Below are positions 13,782-20,110 of a stretch of DNA of 20,110 nt, piece after piece (the stretch's first letter is position 1; each line of letters opens with the position of its first letter). Source of the DNA: Chloroflexota bacterium. GTDB lineage: Bacteria; Chloroflexota; Dehalococcoidia; UBA3495. The notes under the pieces are model-generated. The model saw only the letters and a program-made list of their open reading frames with translations, was not told where the DNA came from and searched no databases. The translations under genes were made by a program, and so were the position numbers. The stretch covers positions 1 to 20,110 of the forward strand of contig JADFNR010000061.1 of assembly GCA_022563275.1 (NCBI GenBank), in the 5' to 3' direction.

Positions 13782-16700
13782 GTGATTTTCCGGCCCAAAC
13801 CCGAGGGCCGTTCCAGCCCCGGAGGCCCTTTGGCGGACTTACTGCAGATAGTGGACCTGGCCGACGCGGGCCAGGTGCAGCTTTCCTTACATACGGGATC
13901 CGGCCAGGCGGAAACCGCACCGGCGGCCAACTTCCCCCTACCTCTCACCGGCTCTGAACTGGCGGAGATACGCTGGTACTTCACCGAATACCCGGAAAAC
14001 ACGTCCGGCGAAGCGAAAACCCGCGCCGAAAAAATCGAGGCAGGTCTCAAGGACCTGGGCCTGCTCTTGTTCCAAGCGGTGTTCGGCTCCAGTGACGAGG
14101 CCCGGTCTCTTCTGGAGACGGCCACCGGCCCAGAAAACGATCAGCCCCAACTTACCATCATCTCCAACCGGCCTGAATTCCTAGGCCTCCCCTGGGAACT
14201 ACTGAACAACGGCGGCGATGCCTTCCTGACCTCCCAACTGGCCGGGGTCTCGCGGCGGCTGTCTCCCGGTCCATTGGATGACTTCTCCGGGCGATTGCCC
14301 ACGGACCAACTGAACATTCTGCTGCTGCTTCCTCCCTCGGGAGAGGGATCGGGGAGCATCGCCACCGAGGCATTGACCGCCCTGGAGTCGCTGCCGGTGG
14401 ATGCCGAGTTGGACTGCCTCCGCCCTTCGTCTCCAGCCAAACTCCAAGAACAGTTGGCCGGTAAGCCGGGACACTATCATCTGGTCCACTTCGATGGCTT
14501 CACTATCGACGGCCAGGGCATGTGCATGGAAGACGGTTCCGGCGGGGTGACGTCCCTGGACGCCGCCGCATTGGCCCAGACATTGACCGGAGCCCAGACG
14601 CCGGTGGTATTGGTCAACGCCTCGTCTTCCAGCGCCCTTAACGACGTTATGTCATTCGCCGCCGGCCTGGCCGAAAACGGCGTCCCCCAGGTTGTCGTCG
14701 CACCGCTGCCGATAGCCGGATCAGGCCGGGTGCTGTTCTGCGAAAACCTCTTCAAAGGCCTCAGCGGTGGCACTCCCGTCGCCCAGACCGTGGCCACCAT
14801 CCGCCAAGCCATGAAGGACCATCCGCAGCGCCCCTCCGCCACCGGACCCCTGGAGTCCTGGGACTGGACACTTCCCATGGTGTTCGAGTCCCAGAATTAT
14901 TCACCGGAAGCCATAGTGGTGGAAGAAGCAGCCGCGCCCGTGCCCGGCATGCCCCAGCCGGAGCAGGAGACTTCGGGCATCGACCTGCCCAGGGGTGGCC
15001 CCTACGGGCTGATCGGCCGCCACGCCGAGATGTTGGACCTGGAGCGACGGTTCCGGCAGGCGCCCGTGGTGCTGCTTTCGGGAGACGTGGGCATCGGGAA
15101 GTCGGAGTTGGCCTTGGGCCTGGCCTCGTGGCTGCGCAAGACCGGTGGGCGTTCTGGAGGTGTCTTCTATTCGGCGTTCGAGGTGGGCGCGGGGCTTGAG
15201 CGTGTGCTCCACGAGATCGGCACTTCCCTGGCCGGACTGGACTTCGCCGACCTTCGGAACGAAGACCGCCGCACCTGGGTTGTGGACTATCTGAAAGAAA
15301 ACCCTGCTCTGCTGGTCTTCGACAGCCTGCAAAACCTGGCCGGATTCCCGGCCGGAGCGCCGGGCCTGTTGGACGACAGCGAGATGGCCGACCTGGACTC
15401 ATTCATCAAGGAAGTCGCGGAGGGTGGCCAGACCTGGACGCTGCTGGTCAGCCGCCGGGACAAAGAACCGTGGCTGACCGTGCCCCACGGCAGCTACCGC
15501 CTGGGAGGACTGGCCGGATTCGACCGCATCGTCTTTGGCACCAGATTATTGGAGGAGGCCGGGGCCGACCCCATGCGCCTGGGCCCCGAGTACCTGGAAA
15601 TATTAGAACTGGTTGACGGCCATCCGTTGGCAATGGAGATCGCGCTGCCCCTGCTGAAAGATGTTCCGGCTTCGGTTTTGGTGGGCGAGCTCAGATCCGA
15701 ACTGGAGCACCACCAGCCGGGGGCCGACGAAGAAGGCCGCCCCCCCTTCCTCACCGTGGTCATGGACCACGCCTTCAGCCGGATGTCCCACCGCGGCCGG
15801 ACGCACCTGCCCTTCCTTTCCATGTTCCGCAGCCGGGTCATGATGGACATCCTGACCCACATCACCGGGGAGCAGGCCTACAAATCGGTCATGGGCGAGG
15901 GGCTGGGTTACGGCGCCACTCGGACCCTGCTCCGCACCGCCCGGGCCGGTGGGTTCCTGGAGCCCATCACCCCCAGCGTCTACCAGATCCATCCCTCGCT
16001 GCCATGGTTCTTTGGGCGCAGCCTCTACCGGCAGTTCTCCCAAGGCGCCATCCAACAACTTGAGCAAGAGGTCGTCCGGGTCTACGCCGACACCGCCGAC
16101 TATTTCATGGAGACCCTCTACGAGAACCAGGATGCCGGGACCACCGCCATCCTGGCTGAAGAGGGCAACATCACCCAGGCGCTGGCCCTGTCCATCGAGG
16201 CAGGTCAGTGGGAGAACGCCCAACTGCTGGTCCAGCCCCTGGCCCAGGTCTTCCGCATGCAGAAACGCTACCCGGAGCTGCGCCGCCTGCGCCGCCAATT
16301 GCTGGAAACAACCGGCGCCACCGCCGAGGAAGCGGAGCAGACCGGCGGCATCCAACTCTGGCTGTACCTGTTGGGCACCGAGGCCAGCGAGTGCATCGAG
16401 ACCAAGGAGTTCGACCGGGCCGACGCGCTGAACAGACAGCTCCTTGAATACCTGTCCAGCAAGGAAGACGGCGAGACCGACCCGCGCACCGCCGCGGTCT
16501 TCCACCAGATGGGCCAGGTGGCCCAGTACCGCTGGCAGTTGGAGGAAGCCCAGGAACTCTACTCCCAGTCCCTGGCCATCATCGAAGACGGCGAAGACCA
16601 GGAGCCGGTGGCAGATGACTACTACGGCCTCGGCCTGGTCTGTCAGTACCGCCGCCGTTATACCGAGGCCAAGGAGTGGTTCAGCAAAGCCCTGGAGATA

Positions 16701-17462
16701 CACCAGCGGGTGGACGACGCCGAGGAGATGGTCAAGGACTACCGCTCCCTGGGCCTATGCTCCCAGTACAAGTTCGAATACGACGAGGCCGCCAGTTGGT
16801 ACCAGCGGGCCCGGGAGATCCTGGAGGAGAACCGGGACGAGGAGAACGCAGTCCTGGTCTACCATTCCTTAGGCACCGTCTGCCACGCCCAGTACCAATT
16901 CGATGAAGCCGAGAACTGGTACCAACAGGCCCTGTCCATCAGCGACCGCATGGGCAACGACGCCCAGATGGGCATCGAGTTTCACCACCTGGGCTTGGTG
17001 GAACAAGCCAGGGAGATGTTTGTCGATGATGCCGAGCACTGGTACAACATGGCCATGGAGAAGTGGCAGAAGCTTGGCGACCGGCGGTCCGAGGGCGACG
17101 AATGCCGCCAACTGGGCGTGCTGTTCCACGAGCAGAAAGACCTGGACAAGGCCGAGGAATGGTACGGCAAGGCCCGGGACGTCTTCGAGGAGATACAAGA
17201 CCTCAACCGCATCTGCCGCACCTACGGCCAGCTGGGCATGGTGGCCGAGGAGCGGGACGACATCCCCGGCGCGCTGCTGTGGGCTGGGCGCACCTATCAA
17301 CTAGCCCAGAGCAACGACCTGCAGGTGTTGGTCCAGGTCAAGGCCCACCTGGCCAGGCTGAAGGAAAAGCACGGCGACGAAAACTTCGCCGCCTGGTGGC
17401 AGGAGTTCGCCGGCGAAGAACCGCCCACAGACTTGGACGTGGACCCCGAAACAGTTCTCTAA
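13782..17462 (+). CDS. CHAT-like (inactive) / NB-ARC STAND ATPase / TPR protein, bacterial NLR-like
   Basis: A 1226-residue signalling ATPase. Numbering is from the GTG at 13782; the TTG at 13830 (residue 17), four bases after GGAGG, is a plausible true start. Residues 17-120 are a helical leader. Residues 121-345 fit a CHAT caspase-like fold: LPWELL (136-141), HFDGF (236-240), VLVNASSSS (276-284) and a final LSGGTPVAQTVATIRQAM. In active CHAT domains the GHG His and NAC Cys are catalytic; here they are Phe240 and a Ser near 281, so protease activity is unlikely. The NB-ARC module has a P-loop GDVGIGKS (434-441), Walker B LLVFDS (510-515), LLVSRR (554-559), the GxP equivalent GHPLA (613-617) and a winged-helix QIHPSLPWFF (735-744). 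Residues about 905-1175 hold seven 38-41-residue TPRs with a repeated WY/WF at helix B. An Abhydrolase_10-type gene follows 14 bases downstream. STAND proteins usually oligomerise on ligand sensing by the repeat tail. The trigger and output here are unknown. Confidence 0.85.
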   Translation: MIFRPKPEGRSSPGGPLADLLQIVDLADAGQVQLSLHTGSGQAETAPAANFPLPLTGSELAEIRWYFTEYPENTSGEAKTRAEKIEAGLKDLGLLLFQAVFGSSDEARSLLETATGPENDQPQLTIISNRPEFLGLPWELLNNGGDAFLTSQLAGVSRRLSPGPLDDFSGRLPTDQLNILLLLPPSGEGSGSIATEALTALESLPVDAELDCLRPSSPAKLQEQLAGKPGHYHLVHFDGFTIDGQGMCMEDGSGGVTSLDAAALAQTLTGAQTPVVLVNASSSSALNDVMSFAAGLAENGVPQVVVAPLPIAGSGRVLFCENLFKGLSGGTPVAQTVATIRQAMKDHPQRPSATGPLESWDWTLPMVFESQNYSPEAIVVEEAAAPVPGMPQPEQETSGIDLPRGGPYGLIGRHAEMLDLERRFRQAPVVLLSGDVGIGKSELALGLASWLRKTGGRSGGVFYSAFEVGAGLERVLHEIGTSLAGLDFADLRNEDRRTWVVDYLKENPALLVFDSLQNLAGFPAGAPGLLDDSEMADLDSFIKEVAEGGQTWTLLVSRRDKEPWLTVPHGSYRLGGLAGFDRIVFGTRLLEEAGADPMRLGPEYLEILELVDGHPLAMEIALPLLKDVPASVLVGELRSELEHHQPGADEEGRPPFLTVVMDHAFSRMSHRGRTHLPFLSMFRSRVMMDILTHITGEQAYKSVMGEGLGYGATRTLLRTARAGGFLEPITPSVYQIHPSLPWFFGRSLYRQFSQGAIQQLEQEVVRVYADTADYFMETLYENQDAGTTAILAEEGNITQALALSIEAGQWENAQLLVQPLAQVFRMQKRYPELRRLRRQLLETTGATAEEAEQTGGIQLWLYLLGTEASECIETKEFDRADALNRQLLEYLSSKEDGETDPRTAAVFHQMGQVAQYRWQLEEAQELYSQSLAIIEDGEDQEPVADDYYGLGLVCQYRRRYTEAKEWFSKALEIHQRVDDAEEMVKDYRSLGLCSQYKFEYDEAASWYQRAREILEENRDEENAVLVYHSLGTVCHAQYQFDEAENWYQQALSISDRMGNDAQMGIEFHHLGLVEQAREMFVDDAEHWYNMAMEKWQKLGDRRSEGDECRQLGVLFHEQKDLDKAEEWYGKARDVFEEIQDLNRICRTYGQLGMVAEERDDIPGALLWAGRTYQLAQSNDLQVLVQVKAHLARLKEKHGDENFAAWWQEFAGEEPPTDLDVDPETVL

Positions 17463-17476
17463 AACGGAGGCGCCAA

Positions 17477-19435
17477 ATGGCAGTTACATCCATCGAAATC
17501 AAAGAACGCGGCCCCTACGCCGGAGGCATGTCCTACGGAGATGTCGGCGCATTCGAACAATTGGACGGCACGGTCCACTTTGCCGTCGACCCATCCGACC
17601 CCGCAAACAGTCTGATCACCGACCTGGAGTTGGCTCCCAAGAACGCTGCTGGACTGGTAGAGTTCTCAACCGACTTCCGAATAGTAAGGCCAGTTGACCT
17701 GGACAAGGGTTCGCACAAGCTGTTCTTCGACGTGGTGAACCGGGGCAACCCAGCGTCTTTGTATATGATCAACGGCGCTCCGAGCAACGACCGAACCAGC
17801 CCCGGCGACGGGTTCCTGATGCGCCGTGGCTACACCCAGGTTTGGTGCGGCTGGCAACACGACGTGCCACAGGAGCCGGGATTCCTGAGAGTCGATGTGC
17901 CCAACGCCGCTGGAACAGAGGGCCGCATCGCCGTAACCTTCCAGCCCAACCAGGCGGCCACGACTAAGATGCTCTCCGACATGGGACATCTGCCATACCC
18001 AGCCAGCGACACGGACCAGCCCGATGCCGAACTGACTGTCCACGACTACGAAGGTGGCCCCTCAACCGTCATCCCCCGCTCGGATTGGTCATTTGGTCTC
18101 CTGGAGAACGGCGAGATAGCCCCTGACAACAGCCACATCAGCATGGCAAGCGGGTTCGAGCCGGGCAAGGTCTACCGCTGCATCTACACCACCGCCACCG
18201 CGCCCGTGATGGGCCTGGGCATGGTGGCCGTTCGCGACCTCATCTCCCACCTCAGATACTCCACCAGCGACGACAATCCGTGCGCCGGCGACATTCAACA
18301 CACGCTGGCCTTCGGTGCGTCCCAGAGCGGACGGTTCCTGCGTCATATGCTCTACCTGGCCATGAACCAAGACGAGGAAGACCGCATGGTATTCGACGGG
18401 ATCATCGCCCACATCGCCGGGGGCCGCCGGGGCGAGTTCAACCAGCGCTTCGGCCAGCCGTCCAACCTGGTGAAGGCCAGTACCGGCGCTGTCTTCCCCT
18501 TCGCCGACATAGATCAGACCGACCCAGAGACCGGCCGGACCGACGGCCTTCTAAGTCGTCTAACCGCGAGGGCCAAACTTCCTAAGATAATCTTGACCAA
18601 CTCATCCAGTGAATACTGGTCTGGCCACGCCGCTTTGACCCACATAGACGCCACTGGAAGCAAGGACATCAGACCGGCCGACTCGGTGCGCATCTACCAT
18701 TTTTCCGGCACCCATCACCCCCCTGGCGGACTACCGCTCGAGCACATTCACCCCGTCCTCGGCAGCGGGGTCCATTCTTTCAACTGGGTGGACTACCGGC
18801 CTCTCATGCGGGCCGCATTGGTCAACCTCGACGCCTGGGTCACCAAAGGCACAACTCCGCCAGACAGCAACCACCCCCGTTTGGACGACGGCACAGCAGT
18901 CCCTTCCGAATCGTTGAAATCCTCGTTCCAGGCCTTCCCAGAATTCGGCTTCCCGGACCATGTAAGACACCTGGACCGGCTCGACTTCGGACCCGACGAA
19001 GGGGTCACGGAAAACCTGCCGCCGGTCACGGGAAAACCCTATCCGGCCCTCGTGCCGGCCGTGGACCCGGACGGCAACGACCTGGCCGGCATCCGCCTCC
19101 CGGACGTGGCAGTGCCCCTGGCCACGGTCACGGGCTGGAACCTGCGCCATCCGGACACCGGAGGCCCCGGCCAGACCCACCAGCTTTTGGGCTCAACCGT
19201 GCCCTTCGCATTCACCAAACAGGAGCGTCAGGACAACTCAGACCCTCGCCCCTCGATAGAAGAACGTTACGCCTCTAAAGAAGACTACCTTGACCGCGTG
19301 GAAGGGGTTGCGCGGGGCCTCGTTACCGAACGCTATATGCTGGAAGAGGACGTGCCCAGGGTCGGCCAGACGGCTTCGGAGCAATACGACCTGCTTGAGT
19401 CTCAGGTGAAACAGGCCCAGCCTGCCGGAGACTAG
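17477..19435 (+). CDS. Alpha/beta hydrolase of the Abhydrolase_10 type
   Basis: A 652-residue protein. The nucleophile elbow is FGASQSGRFLR (279-289) with Ser282 the likely nucleophile, followed by a stretch typical of this family: MNQDE (296-300), VFDGIIAHIAGGRRGEFNQRF (305-325). HFSGTHH (408-414) probably supplies the catalytic His. The substrate is unknown; some relatives are annotated as esterases or simply as alpha/beta hydrolase domain proteins. There is no signal peptide, so it is probably cytoplasmic. The frame is open back to 17063, but that upstream part overlaps the NLR gene in another frame; ATG 17477 is preceded by GGAGG at six bases. The 14-base gap to the NLR-like gene indicates one transcript. 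Whether it is the effector of that system or an unrelated neighbour cannot be settled from one locus. Confidence 0.85.
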   Translation: MAVTSIEIKERGPYAGGMSYGDVGAFEQLDGTVHFAVDPSDPANSLITDLELAPKNAAGLVEFSTDFRIVRPVDLDKGSHKLFFDVVNRGNPASLYMINGAPSNDRTSPGDGFLMRRGYTQVWCGWQHDVPQEPGFLRVDVPNAAGTEGRIAVTFQPNQAATTKMLSDMGHLPYPASDTDQPDAELTVHDYEGGPSTVIPRSDWSFGLLENGEIAPDNSHISMASGFEPGKVYRCIYTTATAPVMGLGMVAVRDLISHLRYSTSDDNPCAGDIQHTLAFGASQSGRFLRHMLYLAMNQDEEDRMVFDGIIAHIAGGRRGEFNQRFGQPSNLVKASTGAVFPFADIDQTDPETGRTDGLLSRLTARAKLPKIILTNSSSEYWSGHAALTHIDATGSKDIRPADSVRIYHFSGTHHPPGGLPLEHIHPVLGSGVHSFNWVDYRPLMRAALVNLDAWVTKGTTPPDSNHPRLDDGTAVPSESLKSSFQAFPEFGFPDHVRHLDRLDFGPDEGVTENLPPVTGKPYPALVPAVDPDGNDLAGIRLPDVAVPLATVTGWNLRHPDTGGPGQTHQLLGSTVPFAFTKQERQDNSDPRPSIEERYASKEDYLDRVEGVARGLVTERYMLEEDVPRVGQTASEQYDLLESQVKQAQPAGD

Positions 19436-19482
19436 AAAATGCCAGACCCATGCAACCCTCTGAAAATCAACGCTTTCGACAC

Positions 19483-19630
19483 GGTCCGTCGTGAGCACCG
19501 TCTGCGCCGTTCGTGGTGAGCCCCGTCAGCGCCGTTCGTGGTGAGCCCCGTTAGTGCCGTTCGTGGTGAGCCCCGTCGAACCATGCGCCCGCAGAAGGCA
19601 TGGTCCTTCGACGGAGCTCAGGACGAACGG
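19483..19630. repeat. 25-bp tandem repeat array ending in a REP-like hairpin
   Basis: The core GCCGTTCGTGGTGAGCCCCG starts at 19506, 19531 and 19556, an exact 25-bp period, and a decayed fourth copy precedes it from about 19483. The last copy continues into CGTCGAACCATGC, which pairs with the arm 19598-19630 (beginning GCATGGTCCTTCGACG and ending GACGAACGG) to form a long hairpin. It is the same family as 12465-12535 but with the arms in the opposite order. The repeat makes up half of the 269-bp gap before the next gene. Confidence 0.88.
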
Positions 19631-19704
19631 GTTGCCACAACGGCTATCTCAGAAACATAGGTGCAAGGACCCCCGAAACCAAAATCAAAACTGGAGAGAA
19701 GAAG

Positions 19705-20110
19705 ATGAAAGTTGGAACATCGGTCCCCCTGCCGGCCTATACCATCGACCCGGCATTCATGGCCAAGAAGGCCGAGGACTTGGGCTTCGAGTCCATCTGG
19801 TACGCCGAGCACGCGGCGGTGCCGGTCCACAGCGACAGTCCCTTCCCCGCCACCGGCGGAGAGATACCGTGGACCTACTCCCATTTCACCGACCCGTACA
19901 TCGCCCTGGCCCGGGCCTCCGGCGCCACCAGCAAGATAATGCTGGGCACCGGCATCACCCTGGTCCCGGAGCGTAACCCCATTCTCCTGGCCAAGGAGAT
20001 CGCCAGCCTGGACCGCTTCAGCGGCGGCCGGTTCCTGTTCGGCATCGGCACCGGCTGGCTGAAGGAAGAGACGGAGATGATGGGCGGCGATTTCGAGCAC
20101 CGCTGGACGC
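19705..20110 (+). CDS. LLM-class flavin/F420-dependent oxidoreductase, 3' end outside the window
   Basis: The first 135 residues of a luciferase-like TIM-barrel oxidoreductase; it runs off the window in frame. Visible family marks are the N-terminal MKVGTSVPLPAY strand, EDLGFESIWYAEH (25-37), the DPYIALARAS helix, LGTGITLVPERNP and the hallmark LDRFSGGRF followed by GIGTGWLKEE. Such enzymes use FMN or F420 to oxidise or reduce varied small molecules. F420 use is common in the lineages suggested by the rest of the window but cannot be proved here. The start is ATG 19705, six bases after GGAGAG. The upstream gap contains the 25-bp array. Confidence 0.88.
   Translation, partial: MKVGTSVPLPAYTIDPAFMAKKAEDLGFESIWYAEHAAVPVHSDSPFPATGGEIPWTYSHFTDPYIALARASGATSKIMLGTGITLVPERNPILLAKEIASLDRFSGGRFLFGIGTGWLKEETEMMGGDFEHRWT

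Noticed and set aside
15603..16703. A 366-residue open frame antisense to the NLR-like gene
   Set aside because: It is a low-complexity Gly/Leu/Gln-rich shadow of the NB-ARC/TPR coding sequence with no ribosome binding site.
17063..17476. Upstream extension of the hydrolase frame
   Set aside because: It overlaps the NLR-like gene in another frame and has Arg/Gly-rich nonsense content; the ATG at 17477 has a clear GGAGG.
19483..19580. CRISPR array
   Set aside because: The 25-bp period has a 20-21 base conserved core and only 4-5 variable bases, with no room for spacers and no cas genes nearby.

Overview
The window is GC-rich bacterial DNA with a chromosomal gene set: threonine-dehydratase-like, DedA, two acetolactate-synthase-like thiamine-diphosphate (ThDP) enzymes, acetamidase/formamidase, SDR, and an LLM-class flavin/F420-type oxidoreductase. 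It also has an azurin/auracyanin-type copper lipoprotein and a large STAND ATPase with TPR repeats. This mix, and intergenic REP-like hairpins, suggest a Chloroflexota lineage (SAR202/Dehalococcoidia-like). That assignment is inference from gene content; there is no rRNA or other marker gene to confirm it.

Region 1 (1-1600): a small two-helix membrane protein, a terminator, a tyrosine recombinase and a tRNA-Glu(CUC). The 3' end of the tRNA faces the recombinase, the usual layout of an element integrated in a tRNA gene. Bases 1 to about 1518 may be one end of such an element, with chromosome resuming at the tRNA. Region 2 (1600-7000): single-gene units, many with good sigma70 promoters or terminators. 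They are a copper lipoprotein, a PurM/HypE-like protein, an unrecognised protein with a 14-bp tandem repeat in its leader, a PLP-dependent dehydratase, a DedA membrane protein and a 74-residue helix-turn-helix protein.

Region 3 (7000-13340): an acetamidase/formamidase gene lies downstream of a ThDP enzyme gene on the minus strand. Across a 0.8-kb gap that also holds a small lipoprotein gene, a second, paralogous ThDP enzyme gene is read from the plus strand. The two ThDP genes carry almost the same promoter (TTGACC, 17 bp, TATCAT). An SDR dehydrogenase follows the second. The set looks like carboxylate/amide metabolism, but no substrate can be read from the sequence.

Region 4 (13340-20110): a 443-bp intergenic stretch packed with nested inverted repeats precedes a 1226-residue protein with the layout CHAT-like domain, NB-ARC/STAND ATPase, seven TPRs. 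The CHAT-like domain lacks both catalytic positions (Phe for His, Ser for Cys). Fourteen bases after its stop starts an Abhydrolase_10-type alpha/beta hydrolase, so the two are probably co-transcribed. A 25-bp tandem array with a hairpin follows, then the start of an LLM-class oxidoreductase that runs off the window. The NLR-like protein plus hydrolase is the most likely candidate for an undescribed signalling or defence unit.
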